Of a DNA stretch of 64,000 nucleotides, positions 46,130 to 58,114 are shown piece after piece. The notes below the pieces were generated by a model, which was given only the letters and a program-made list of their open reading frames with translations, did not search any database and was not told the DNA's origin. This stretch comes from Epiperipatus broadwayi (Eukaryota > Onychophora > Udeonychophora > Euonychophora > Peripatidae). The position numbers and the translations under genes were made by a program. Within the stretch, counting starts at the first letter, position 1. Each line of letters begins with the position of its first letter. The stretch is taken from NCBI GenBank assembly GCA_028023455.1, contig JAQFVV010000028.1, positions 126,001 to 190,000 on the forward strand, given 5' to 3'.

Positions 46130-46310
46130 TATAATATGCGAGGAAGATGATAATCTGGATCAACTGATGTGTTGGTTCAGCATGAAATATGCATATTGAA
46201 GATCATTTTTTCCACATGCGTATAGTCATGCACATCAGTTATATAAGATATATTGGATAGCTGAAGTCAGCTTGAAAGTCTGGGTTTAAATCTTTATAAA
46301 TTATATATAC
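46130..46310 (+). mobile_element. Family C element, single copy
   Basis: It is similar to the right arm at 53600-53770: GATGATAATCTGGA, the hammerhead, the CATCAGTTATATAAGATA block, then GGATAGCTGAAG and CTTGAAAGTCTGGGTTTAAATC. The last block resembles a polymerase III B box (GGTTCAAATCC), so transcription from a tRNA-like promoter is possible. Confidence 0.6.
46159..46200 (+). ncRNA. Hammerhead motif, family C copy
   Basis: AUCAA, CUGAUG, stem II UGUUG-GUU-CAGCA, GAAAU, AUGC, AUA, UUGAA. UCAA pairs with UUGA across an AUA cleavage site. Compared with 53305-53348, where ACCAA pairs with UUGGU, both sides of one stem I pair have changed (C-G to U-A), a compensatory change. A deletion of about two bases next to CUGAUG makes position 9 uncertain. 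AUAUGCAUAU at stem III is self-complementary. Confidence 0.6.
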
Positions 46311-47529
46311 ATAACCATTGTCATCTCCAATACTAATGGTATCATGCTGTAATAATTAATAAATATGTCCATCATACCCATGGAAGTCCAAGTAAAATAC
46401 TAACCAAGACAGCCATAAATGCATACTATTTTAAATAGAGGGTAAATAAGTAAGAAAAACTACAGTTTTTTCCGTAAAGAAAAACCAACCTGTTCAATAA
46501 TTTTTCTCCATAACTACTCTAAGAATAAATTAGGGGAGATATTATATCCTGCAGGTGAATGTTTAATGTTGTTTTACTTTACTTCTGATATGTTTTTCTG
46601 TAATCTGAGACAGAGACCAAACTGAGGTTGTGTTCTATCTTTTAGTAGGTTGACATCAAGATCTTTTCAGATTTTTAGTTTTTGGACATTCTGTGATAAC
46701 AATGGACTCACCATTTTCATTCTGTGTTTATTAACATGCAGCACAAATTAAATTCATGGGTTGAACAAACTCTACATTTTTTATAGTTTATATGGCAATA
46801 GCTTCCAATTTTGAAAGATGCAAATCATATTTACCAGTCATATTTTGCCATAAACATGGCTTATAGATGGAGTAATTTAAAAAAAATTATATTTGTGATA
46901 CATTTGTGATTTTATTTGTAAGTTTTATAACCCAAGAGTTTTCTTGAAAGGAAATTATGACAAAGCAATAAAAGAGTTTGTAATCATTATCAATAATAGT
47001 AATAATGGTTACTTGCGTGGAAGGTCATGTGCCATTAGAAATGACAGATTGAGGCATTGAGCCAGGGATCTTTCCCTCAAATTTCATCATGTGCTAAATG
47101 CATAGCGATAAAATAAATAGTTGAATAGTTCATTGCTTGGGAATCGGAAATGAATGCTAGAAGAGGAGCGCTGGGCCATGGTTTATGAATTTGAGTTCCA
47201 GATTCTGCAATCCTAGGCACCATACAGTCATGCCGACTTACCACTGATTACCATCGGTGATAATTTGTCACAACTTTCATCAATTTTTTTAAAATATAAC
47301 GAATAGTTTAAAATTCTCTATATTTATATAATGTTTTAGCATTTACTTTTTTGTTTTCTTTAAAGAAAAAAAAAGGTAATTTAAAAGACGTAAAAAATAA
47401 ATAAATAAATAAAACAATCTTAAAAATAAAAGAGAAATTTTCTTGGGAATCTTCACAATTGTTGGAATAAAAAAAAATTAGTTCGATAAAAACGAAAATC
47501 AGCAGAAAAATAAAAAACTTTTTTCCTTA
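46311..47529. other. AT-rich DNA; weak dispersed repeat at 47040-47230
   Basis: 47140-47220 shares TTTGAGTTCCAGATTCTGC-like wording with 14360-14400 and 21480-21500. It is too degenerate to classify. Nothing else was seen. Confidence 0.35.
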
Positions 47530-48290
47530 ACAAACATCCGGAGACAATCAATCCAAATATCCATTTATCTATTTTTTTTACACAATATTATTTATTGTGT
47601 AATAAAAAAATAAATAAATACATAATATTTCTCTAAAGCCAATTAAAGTCATCGACTTGTAAATATAATTATGTAATAGCAAATTTAACATCTTTTCCAT
47701 TAGGGTACAACGAAATTAACCTCTTCCAGACACAATCAATCCACACAAACATTTATTTATTTTTTAAATAATGTTATTTATTGTGCAATAATAATAAAAC
47801 CGTATACATATTTTTTCTCTAAAAGTTAATCAAAGTTATCAATTTATAAATATAATTATATAATAGCAAATTTAATCCATTTTGCATTAGGATATAATGA
47901 AATTAACTTCTTCCAGAAACAATTAATCCAAATATCTATTCATCTATTTTTTAAACAATATTATTTATTGTATAATAACAATAAAATTGAATCTATAATT
48001 TTTTTCCTAAAATCATTTAAAGTTATCGATTTACAAATATAATTATATAATAGAAAATTTAACTTCTATATAATGAAATTAATTTTTTCCGAGCGATCAA
48101 TCCGAATATCCATTTATCTATTTTTTTTTTTTTAAAAAAAATAATGCTATTGTATAGTAACAATGAAAGTATGTATAAAATATTTCTGTAAAGTTAATTA
48201 AAGTTATCGACTTACAAATATAATTATATAATAGCAAATTTAACCTCTTCTCCATTAGAGAATAATGAAATTAACCTATTCCCCATTAAA
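47530..48290. repeat. Satellite, four units of about 175-190 bp
   Basis: Each unit has AATCAATCC or a variant, TATCCATTTATCTATTTTTT, a TTATTTATTGTR-type palindrome, AAAGTTATCGACTTAC and AATTATATAATAGCAAATTT, in that order, followed by AATGAAATTAAC. Units begin near 47540, 47730, 47918 and 48093. They are AT-rich and divergent, with no coding content. Confidence 0.8.
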
Positions 48291-49029
48291 ACAGTCTACA
48301 GAGAACAAATTGATAATAAAATAAAATTCAAATTCTTACAAAAACGGTTTAATAATAAAGCTTTTTATAATCAATTAAATTTGAAATGTGCTTTTACTTT
48401 TAATTAATTTTTATCATTAAACTGTTTTTTTTTTTTAATATACACATATACCAAATTTTCAATATTGTATAATATGAAAGCAATTTAAAAAAAAAACAAA
48501 ATTCTAAACATTCATATCAATATGAAGCTAATGCTATGTTCAAATGTAATTGCATACTTAATAAAAATAAATAAATATACTGGGGGGGGGGTATCAAAAA
48601 TAAATGGAATTCTGTCTACGATTTAGGTCACTCGTATTTCGCTAACAACGTACAAAAAACAATGACCAAATAAATCATATGTCTGACATATCTTGGGAAT
48701 AGATAAACATTTTAACTGAAACATTTTCATTAATTTGTATTAACTGCGTCTTCATTTTAATTATTAAGCATGTAATTAATAGTTTATGATGGCAGAACTA
48801 ATTAATAATGTAAATAATCAGAGAAGTTGTATAAGATAGAAATGTAATCTTTGACAGTTAAAACTTTTCACAACTTAACATACATTGAAGAAATGGAGAA
48901 GATAAATTATTTTCCCATACAGAACAAACGGAAGTGAGGCAAAATATTGTTTTCTTCTAAGGAAATAGAATGCATATCGTAACACTAAAATAAATTAAGA
49001 GTTTGGATTAAGAAAATATACATTAACTT
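48291..49029. other. AT-rich DNA, nothing recognised
   Basis: A G run lies at about 48582. No frame or repeat that I can bound. Confidence 0.35.
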
Positions 49030-51720
49030 TTATACGTTACGTGCGATGCGATGGGAAGCACTACGCTTCTCAACCACTATGCTCAGAGAAACCTGATAAC
49101 CACATTCCCTTCCCATTCTCCACCTTAAATATTTCCTATATTATTCTCTATCTTGCTCCATTCCATTTCCACAACATCATCTTTGTCCATTCCATGACCT
49201 TTATATCTAGATCTCCCTTACCTTTTTCCAATCCAGCATAAAAAACAAGAATCCACTTTTTATATAATCACTTTGTTTATACCACTAAACATCACACGAT
49301 CACCATCTAATGCTAGCACATAACTGTTAGTAAACAGGCAAAAAACTCTCCATATAGTAGTGCCACCTTGTGCTAACCAGAGTAATCAATGGATGCCAGA
49401 AGGCTTGTGCATAGGCACTAGATACGGATTTTATGCACAAGCCTTCTGGCATCCATTGATTACTCTGGTTAGCACAAGGTGGCACTATTATATGAAGAGT
49501 TTTTTTGCCTGTTCACTTTGTTTATATTTATTCTCCCACTGCTTCATTATTTGTACCTTTTCTGCTTGTAAGCATTTACATTTAATTAACAGATGCCTCA
49601 TACTTTCAATGCCTTTCTTACATAACTTGCAGACTAAATCACCCACATTCCTCCATTTATGTGTATATTCCCTTGTTGCTAATGATTCTGTTCGAGCCTT
49701 AAAAAGTAAATGACTTTCCTTGCCATTACCATAAATTAACACACACCCAAAATTCTGTTTACTTCTACATATATATTTAAACTCTTTTTATTCTTCATAC
49801 TAGTTCTACATCTCTCCAACTCCCTATTTTTTATTAATGCATCTATTCTTTTATCCCATTCTCTGCCACTATAACACTCAACAATTCTTCTAACACAATC
49901 ATCCCACTTTTTGTACAAGTACACTGACATAAAGTCTTATCGAAATCTTCTGCATATCATACTAAATTTCTTACCTATCTTGTTGTCTGTCCTTTATTTG
50001 TAACCCAAATAAATACTATTTTGGCTATTCTCTTATTATCCACAAATTGCAACCTACCGAACATTTTCATTTTGCTTTTTGCATCTCTCATATAAAAACA
50101 TGACCATTCCATTTTCATTTGAATTGACTCCTTTGCTGTCCACACATATTTCTAATGCATGTCATCCTACTTCTTTTTGTACTTTTCTAAATAATCTAAT
50201 ACCTCTTTATTAATACATAACATTATCATAAGTTAACCCTGCTATTGCCACTCTCTTCCATACAATTTTTGCTACATCATATTTATTATATAAAAATACT
50301 GTTAATTTCTTTATCAATCCCTTTCTTTTCTTTGCTTCATTTATCAATTTTTTTTCCTATTAATTCAAACAATTTGTCTGATTTTAAAAATGATTCCAAA
50401 ATAGTTATACCTATTCACCACATTTAACATTATATCTCCCAATAAAAATTCTTTCTCTTCTCTTTCACCAGTATTTATCATCATTACTTTTGATTTTTCT
50501 TCACTAAATTTAACCATATTTCTTTACCCACTATTGCACACATTTTCAGCATATCTTCCATATTTTCCTTACCTTCTGTGCACAAAAAGATATCATCAGC
50601 AAATAGAAAAACTGATAATATATGTACTCCCTTGCCATATATTAATGGTATCTCTACCCCCCTTTCTGGTCTTTCTATTGCTCTCTCCATTTCTTTCAAA
50701 TATACCAAAAACAAACCAGGTGACACAGGGATCCTTGACTTAGTCTCACCCCATTTTTAACACTAACTGATTCTATATTTCCTAACTGATATATAATAAT
50801 TATTTTAATACAATGTCTTAATAAGATTCACTAAAGCTCCATTCATTCCAAATTTACTAAACTTAACCATAATCTATTTATATTTACTCTATCATATGTC
50901 TTCTCTAGATCTATAAAGACCACATATAACTGTCTACCTTTATTCCTACACATATTCATAAGTTGTATGACTACAAATAAACTATCTCCTATGCACCTAT
51001 CCAATCAAAAACTTCCTTGTATTTCTTCCACTATATTATTTTCTTCCATTCATTTTGCCACCATTCCAGCTCCCCTATATTCAAAAAACTTTATATACCA
51101 CTGATGTTACTACCATTGGTCGATAATTGTTTAACTTTGTATGGACCTTACCTTTCCTTTAAATAATAGGTTTACTCTTGTATTATTCCAGTTACCTGGA
51201 AATTCTGTCTTCTGTGCCTTCTTATTAAAACATGATGGTCATCCATCTAAATCTCTTGCCATTTCACTTTCCAATTTCTTTCCTGCCCCAATCAATCCAT
51301 TTTCTGTAAAAGTAATATTTCCATTACCACGTGCTTTTATGTTTGTTGTCACTCTGTCCTTCACATCTAACGTCTTTTCTATATCCATAACATACTTATT
51401 AAAAATTGTCTCTAATACTTCTCTAGAGCTACACTCTTTTTCCTCATCATTTAGTAATACTATTTCTCTCTCCCCTACATTTTTCTTTTAATATACTTCC
51501 AATTTTTTTTTACTCCCATCACCTCCATTTTTATTAATATCCTTCAATAATATACTATTTAATTTCATTCTCTCTCTATAATTATTTATTTTAGCCAATT
51601 TCTTTTTTGTACAAATACTCTTTCCATTTAATATTAACATCTTCAATTTCTTTGTTTTTAATATATGAAATAAAAACAAAACTCCTATTAACCAGGGATG
51701 ATATGCATGGCATTTGTTTT
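49030..51720 (-). mobile_element. LINE (non-LTR retrotransposon), decayed, with nested family A insertion
   Basis: On the minus strand, from 51720 down, there is a PW-led block followed by basic KKKLAKINNYRERMK-type sequence (linker before RT), then RT motifs GRQLYVVFIDLEKTYDRVN (about 50937-50880) and FLFADDIFLC (about 50608-50579) with the catalytic FADD. A C-terminal C-x2-C-x10-H-x5-C knuckle (CKLC...RHLLIKC) lies at 49631-49578. The 3' UTR runs to about 49030, ending in a (CATCG)n-type tail. The reading frame is broken many times, so it is dead. Endonuclease motifs were not found. A family A element sits inside the 3' end. Confidence 0.85.
49282..49512 (-). mobile_element. Family A foldback inside the LINE, exact 14-bp target duplication
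   Basis: TCACTTTGTTTATA flanks it without mismatch (49268-49281 and 49513-49526). The equivalent LINE at 42410-42423 has the same site once, so this is a clean insertion with a paralogous empty site. On the minus strand the 3' end is ...GTGATGTTTAGTGG directly against the duplication, without poly-A. The 5' half is an inverted copy of the inner part: arms 49338-49412 and 49433-49508 with a 20-base spacer. The copy is 231 bp and lacks the hammerhead. Confidence 0.95.
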
Positions 51721-51973
51721 ATGATAGCTATAGTACTGCATAAATGGGTTAAATGGTAGAGGGGTAACTTAAGGTCCACAAAACATGATCAAGCTTTGTT
51801 AGTTTCAGAGTTCAAGCTTTTTATAAACTTTGAGCAATAAATCATGTGTTTGTTTTTTGTTTACTATTATATGTTTATATGCTATATGCTTTATTTTGTA
51901 ACAGAAATGATAATTTGTGGTGACTAATTATTGTTTATAATATTTGGCATTTCCACTTCAAAAAGAGTTTAGG

Positions 51974-52380
51974 TATCATCATCATTTTCAACCATTATGA
52001 TCTCTCCAATTCAATCCATCTTCTCCAACCTCTAACCTCTCTTCTCCATATCACTCCAACACACTTCCTAATTTCATCAACCCATTTCACATGTGGTATT
52101 TTTCTAGGTCTTTTACAATTTCTTGCAATCTGATTTAAGATTTCAACTGTCCATCTATTATCTTCTCTTCTAGCAATATGGCCACCCCATTGTCAATTGT
52201 TTTTTACTTCTTTCAATGATATCAGTAACACTTTGTTCTGCCATACATGTATTTTATTTTCATTCTCTTCTTGTTATTTCTAATATGCATCTCTCCATAC
52301 TTCTGTAGAGTGGTCTGAACTCTCTGTATTGCTCTTCTGTTAAGTGTCTGACTCTCATATCTATAAGCAAAAACTGGTAT
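51974..52380 (-). mobile_element. RTE-like LINE 3' end
   Basis: The minus strand carries the ILNWIPRDC-type end of ORF2 in decayed form, with more upstream sequence than the other copies, and a (GAT)n tail at about 51974-51985. Stops and shifts are frequent. Confidence 0.7.
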
Positions 52381-52439
52381 TATATGTTAGATTATTATCT
52401 TATATTAAATGTTTAATGTGTTTAAAAAATTCACCAAAT

Positions 52440-52945
52440 ACATTCAACTATTAGTAATATCACACAGGTTAATAAATAACACAAAATTTTGAGTATTATT
52501 TTCCTTTTTTCTTTGGGTGTTACTGATTGACCAGTGCCAGTACAGTATAGAACTCAACCCTGGACCTTTAGATTCATGAATATTGGATTTAAGGGATGCT
52601 CTAACCAACAAGGTTATCCTGCCAAAGACAACAGCCAATAGAAATTTCATACACTTATCTATGAGAGTCATCTTGTAGAGGAGAAATCAGGATAATCCTC
52701 ATAGGTAAGTATATGAAATTTCTACTGATTGCTACATTTGACACAATAGTCCAATTGATTGGAGCATTACCTTAAGTTCAATATTCACAAATCTAAAGGT
52801 CCAGATTTAATTCCCATGTTTGTGATATCACTGGTTAGTTCAGCAACAAATGGGGAAAAAAGGAGAAAATAACATCACTTTAAACATTATCTTCTTTAAT
52901 AACCCGTGTGCTATTATTTCTAATAAACGCATTTAATTAAAAAGA
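52440..52945. mobile_element. Family F inverted pair with tRNA-like arms
   Basis: Arms at about 52440-52670 and 52690-52945 are inverted copies; landmarks are CCTTTAGATTCATGAATATT against AATATTCACAAATCTAAAGG, and TTTCATACACTTATCTATGA against CATAGGTAAGTATATGAAA. On the minus strand the left arm has AACCTTGTTGGTTAGAGCAT and, 45 bases later, GGTCCAGGGTTGAGTTC, which look like tRNA A and B boxes. The element is thus probably tRNA-derived, present as a head-to-head pair, as at 34.7-35.0 kb. Confidence 0.55.
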
Positions 52946-53304
52946 TATGTAACTTTCCTCAGATGAATGAAATATAAAAATAAATTATGCACTAATACAA
53001 TTAAAGGAAAAGCTATAATAAAATAATAATAACAACACAAAGGCAGTTAAGCATTTTTGAGGGCTTTCTATATCCTAATACTCATGAACTATCTAATATG
53101 CATAAACTTTGAATATTTTTCAATTATATTTATACATATATTCTAATGTTAAGTGTTTAGCTGTCTTTCTATTATCATTGTTTTGTTATAGCTTTTCCTC
53201 TGATTGTGTTTTAAGGCATAATTTACATTTATAATTAATATAGGGAATCCACACAATCTCATATCACTGAAACACATGACCACACATAGAAAAGATCAAT
53301 AATT

Positions 53305-53348
53305 ACCAATATGTGTATTTCGTGCTAAACCAGCTCTCATCAGTTGGT
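53305..53348 (-). ncRNA. Hammerhead ribozyme, canonical core (family C)
   Basis: On the minus strand: ACCAA, CUGAUGA, stem-loop II GAGCUG-GUU-UAGCAC, GAAA, U-ACAC-A, UA, then UUGGU. Every invariant base of a type-I hammerhead is present. Stem I has five perfect pairs (ACCAA/UUGGU); stem II has five pairs (one a G-U) and one A-A mismatch that the sister copy at 53640 repairs; stem III has two pairs (A-U, U-A) with a four-base loop; the cleavage triplet is AUA. Such a short stem III is typical of Penelope and retrozyme hammerheads, which work best as dimers. Cleavage is predicted between 53310 and 53309. Confidence 0.8.
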
Positions 53349-53639
53349 CCAATTTATCATCTCACACACACATATATATATATAATCAGTGCTCAGTTTA
53401 TATTAAGATAGCAACTGTTCATACTTTAATGGACAGGCTTCAATCTATACCAACCTCCAACTCTTCAGCCATCCACACCATCGAAAATCTGATGATGGAA
53501 AGCCCAAATCCCATGCTAATGCCAATATTGTTGTCATGTCCATGTTGACCTCAAGTCACCCTGAGCCTGTCCATGAAGTTCACTATCTTAATATAAACTG
53601 AGCACTGATTATATAAGTGTGTGAGAGATGATAATCTGG

Positions 53640-53683
53640 ACCAACTGATAAGTGCTGCTTCAGCACAAAATACATATATTGGT
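53640..53683 (+). ncRNA. Hammerhead motif, family C sister copy, core-mutated
   Basis: ACCAA, CUGAUAA, GUGCUG-CUU-CAGCAC, AAAAU, ACAU, AUA, UUGGU. Stem I and a perfect six-pair stem II are intact. Two essential G residues have become A (G8 and G12), so this copy should not cleave. It serves as independent evidence for the fold, since the stems are conserved while the core has decayed. Confidence 0.7.
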
Positions 53684-54609
53684 GATTATCGATCTTTTCT
53701 ATATGCATGTGATCATGTGTATCAGTGATATGAGATAGTGTGGATAGTTGAAAGGTTCTTGAAAGTCTCAGTTCAAATCCCTTATATTTACAATTAGGCT
53801 TGGCTCCAGGTATAGGTAGAATACCCGTATTTCAAATATTTATAAATTAATGTAGTTGAAAGTTTTAGATAAGGTTTAAATTTTGCGAAAGATATTTAAA
53901 TTAGATGATAAATGTGATCAGCACAAATCTTAAGATAAACAGTGAATTCTAATCTGTTTAAATTCGCAATCCATACTCAGAAATACAGCCTAGAGTGATC
54001 ACACAAAATGAGGTTTAAAAATTGTTTGGTACTATTCAAATAAGACTTAGTTACTTGTTACTTGTAGCAAAGTTAATTAAATAGTATAAGAACGGATTTT
54101 TGAGAATTCGGCCAATAACTCAGTGCGACATCATTATAGCATTCTCTAATTAGAGGCTTTTTTGCAACAAAAAAGCAAATATCGCCTTAAATTAAATAAC
54201 TATAAGTTCTAGGATTGATTATAAAAATTAATAATGTTTTTATAAAAGTTTAAATTTCCACTAGAAAATTATGCTTGCTTAAAATTTTAAATGTTATAAA
54301 CGATAGCTGATGTCTGCAACATTAACATTATACCATGTTCTCAGATATGTTGCAAAAAAGTACAATGTTGGTTGTTTTAATTGGGAATATTGAACAGAGT
54401 ACATTGGAAAGCTATGATTATGCATAATGTTAAAGTAATTTAAAACATTTCTTGTTGAGATAGATGTTAAGAAACTATCACGAAATATCAAATAAACTGA
54501 ATAATAAACCAACATTTTCTATATGTGGATATATCTGTGGTTGACATATTGCTTTGTATAAACATTGCAAAAACAATCTTCAGTAGAATATTTTTATTAT
54601 TATTATTGT

Positions 54610-55265
54610 GTTTTCATAGGCAAAAAATGGCCTCTAGAAGATTGCATTAGATCCTAAGAGATCTAAGTGCAGTGTTCCCTGATCAAAGGCTCATCGCTGA
54701 TGAAAGTGACATGTTAGAAGCTAGTCTAATGATATTGCATCAGTAGATACTAGATAGGGATTTTATGTACAAATATTTAGCATCCATTGATTACTCTGTT
54801 TTGCACAAGGTGGCACTACTATATGGAAAGTTTTACCTCTGCTATAACATTTAGTGTAAGAATAGGGAATGGTGATCATGTGATTATTAGTGATTTAATA
54901 CCAATCCTGCTGAATAGGATAATAGTGACTATGGTTATTAAAGGACTAAAGACACCAAAATGTATAGGTACTGAACTGAGTTTAGATCTGTATAACTATA
55001 CAAGTGAATGAACTTGGATTGAAAACATTATTGTCTTTTCATTTTGAACTCCTAGCTTTATAGTTAACAAAAAAAAAGGCTGATGGAGGGTTGCATTATA
55101 TCTTAATGTCTAGGTGCAGTTATCTCAAATCCATTACTTCTCACTGATAAAACCCCAAGCAAAACTTGTCTAGAAATGATGGATAAGTAGGCATTATATA
55201 GGGACTTTATATACCCAAACCTTCAAGCATCTACTGATTGCTAGGGTATGCACTTGGTGACATCT
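54610..55265 (+). mobile_element. Family A tandem of two units
   Basis: Two head-to-tail units have hammerhead positions at 54697 (CUGAUGA, then GAAGC where GAAAC is expected) and 55144 (CUGAUAA), a period of 447 bp. Between them the full family body is readable: GGTGATCATGTGATTATTAG, CTAAAGACACCAAAATGTAT, GATTGAAAACATTATTGT. Both ribozymes are mutated in the core. Confidence 0.75.
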
Positions 55266-55829
55266 TTCTTTTCACATGCACTTGGAATGATCCTATTTGT
55301 TTTCGTACTGCTACTGTTTCTAATGATAGATCATTCAGAGTACAAAAATAATCAAATAGTTTGTGACTTGTGAGTCATGTGGTGTTTCTCAATTGTCAGC
55401 ATAAAAATATATATGGAGATGGCATACTACTAGAATCAATGTTGGGAATTTATTAGCCTCATTGTGCAACATGACAAATCAATATAGTATTCATTGAATT
55501 TGCATGAATACAGTAAATAGTTTAATACTTCTTAAGTGGAATGATTAGTTTGCATATTAGAAATGCATACATTTAAGAGATTGATTGTGTAATTATAGAC
55601 AATAATCATATAAAACATTTTATATTAGTTACTTAATAATTATGAAGTTTAAAACTAACTTAAATGCATGCATAAATAACCCTCTTCAATGAATGGGCTG
55701 TCTAACAACACATACAACTACACTTATACATTCTATTAGCATGATTAAAATTTGAATAAGTTTCTATATTCATAAGGTCTTTAAAAATATTTGGTGTTAA
55801 ATTTTAATGAGAACTTGATTTATCAAACC

Positions 55830-56386
55830 ACTAAACATCACATGATCATCATTTCCCATGCCTTCACATAACTGTTATTAAAACAGGCAAAACTCTGGAT
55901 GGCACTGCTGCATGGAGAGTTTTACCTGTTTTAATAACAGTCATGTGCAAGCATGGGAAATGGTGATCATGTGATGTTTAGTGGTTTAACACCAATCCTG
56001 CCTAGTGGGATAGTGGTGGCTATAGTTATTACAAAACCAAAGACACCAAAATGTATGGGTACTGAACTGAATTCAGACCCATATGACTATAGAAGCTATT
56101 GAGCTTAGATTGAAAACATTATTGTGTTTTCAATTTTATTCTCATAGTTTTGTAGTTAAGTTGAGATAAAAGATGGCTGCTGGAGGGTTGCATTAGATCT
56201 TAAGATCTAGGTGCAGTGTTCTCAGATCCCCAGCTCCTCACTGACAAAGGCCACAAGCCAGAAACTAGTCTGGGGATATTGTATCAGTACGCACTTAAAT
56301 GAGGATTTTATGCACAAGCCTTCTGGCATCCATTGATTACTCTGGCTGGCACTGAGTGGCACTATTGTATGGAGAGTTTTGCCTAT
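55830..56386 (+). mobile_element. Family A, near-complete unit
   Basis: It begins with an inverted copy of the end (CCACTAAACATCACATGATC, 55830-), turns in a small palindrome around GGATGGCACTGCTGCATGG, and then reads one almost full unit to GGAGAGTTTTGCCTA. A possible imperfect target duplication is AACTTGATTTATC (left) and AACTTTATTTATT (right). It is the most complete family A body in the window and the best basis for a consensus. Confidence 0.75.
56235..56276 (+). ncRNA. Hammerhead motif, family A copy with one core change
   Basis: UCCUCA, CUGACAA, AGGC-CACAA-GCCA, GAAAC, UA, GUC, UGGGGA. Six stem I pairs form (one G-U) and stem II has three G-C pairs. G8 has become A (CUGACAA), which should abolish cleavage. 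ACTAGT at stem III is self-complementary. Confidence 0.6.
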
Positions 56387-58114
56387 TTTATTAACTTTAT
56401 TTATTATTATTATTTTCAATTTTGTGAATAAAATTAAATTATATTTATAAATTATTTTGATTTTTGTATTTCATCTTTTGACACTCATCATCTAATTGGT
56501 GGTCTACAATCACATGATATTATTATGTCATATTTATTTAAAGGCACACTGATTTTCTAGAAATAACATTCTTGATATTAGTTGTTATTAATAACATTTA
56601 TAATTTAAATACTATAGCTTAGTTATTGTATGATACAGTTTGGGTATAGTAAAATTCCCTTTGTTATTCAGCTGTATTGAGATATCATTAAATCTGATTT
56701 ATTTACATTTAAAATCTTGGAGAGAATTTGCTTGCATATAATTATTATTAGATTTCATTATTATCTTACATACTATACAGTTATATGCATATTTCATAAT
56801 TCTGAAATGCCATTAATATGCATTTGCATTACTACAGATCTTTTAAAGCATATATAAATATTATAGTAATAGCCAGATTTCTTTGTTTATCAGTTAAACT
56901 AAGATTGTGCTAGTTACCATTTGGAATAGTATTGCATTTTATACCATTACAAAAAAACTAATGAAACAGCTATTATAGGTTAATGAAAAAACTTGACAAA
57001 TCTCAGGGAATGCCAATTAGTTAGTAGTAATTGATAGTTTCTCAGCAACATCAAAAGCTAAAGGTTATGTTTGCTTACAGGGATATAATCTCGTTTTTAT
57101 TCTTTATTATAATAACAATTCATGGAAATATTTAATTCAATATATATATATATGTAAGTGGATAAATTTGTATATATACAGACACACATAAATTCCCACT
57201 TATTATTAAAAATCATAAATATAATTAAAATCAAATTACATATTAATGGTTTTGTACAATTTAAATAAAATTACAGTTTTAAAAATTGTTTACCAAAATA
57301 AGAATATATATATAAAGCTTGAAGTGTAATGTCAACATTTGCATTTAATTGCAATTAAAAAGTTTCTGCTGTGAAAACTGGGGAGAAGGAAAATAAAGCA
57401 AAGGTATAACAAACAAAAAAAATATGAATTATAATTTCAATATGAATAAATACATTAGTAAATAAACCAACATTTTCAAAGTTGCAGAAAATTTTAAATT
57501 TATATTAGCAACACAATCCGACTGCTAACAGCAAGAGATTTTATACAATACTCTCTATTGGAAACATGTGAGTAATTACATTTTTTTAAAAAAAAACATT
57601 AACTAAGGCAAAATTAATTTGTTTATGTTGAGTACACAGACGTATTTGCATGAATAAATAGAAAAGCCTTACATTAAAAATTAAACTTGCTTTTTTTAAT
57701 ACCCAGCAGATGTTTTACTCCTTGACTCAATCTTTACTAATAAGCTTTTATAAGATACTTAAAAGCAACTGAATTACATTGCTGTAGTTACAACCGGAAA
57801 TAGATGATAACTGGATTTCATGAAATTAGTAATTTCAACATATATTGTTTATTTATTTAGAGTATAGATTTTTTTAGATAGTTTAGCAACTAACAAACTA
57901 TAATAAACGAATCTATAGAGATTCCAATCAGTTACTCACAATTAGTTTTAATAGGTCCTTCAATTCTAACACTGCAGTCATAGATTTGACAGTCATTAAA
58001 TATATAATTCATGGCTTGTTTTCCTTTACATCTACATAGATCCATGACTTTAGTTTTCATTTATGAGGCTGATGAGGACAACTGTGGGTTGTTTTAAATA
58101 TGTTCACGAGACTC
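56387..58114. other. AT-rich DNA, nothing recognised
   Basis: There are (TA)n and A-rich runs. No frame or repeat that I can bound. Confidence 0.35.

Larger units (their letters stand above)
53220..53770. mobile_element. Family C inverted pair carrying two hammerheads
   Basis: The left arm (about 53220-53425) and the right arm (about 53580-53765) are inverted. Landmarks are AATCAGTGCTCAGTTTATAT against ATATAAACTGAGCACTGATT, and GTGCATATC-like outer ends. The core of about 150 bp between the arms itself has an inverted motif (GGACAGGCTTCAAT against GAGCCTGTCC). Each arm carries one hammerhead, at 53305-53348 (minus) and 53640-53683 (plus). The outer right end has a B-box-like GTCTCAGTTCAAATCCC. 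Confidence 0.75.
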
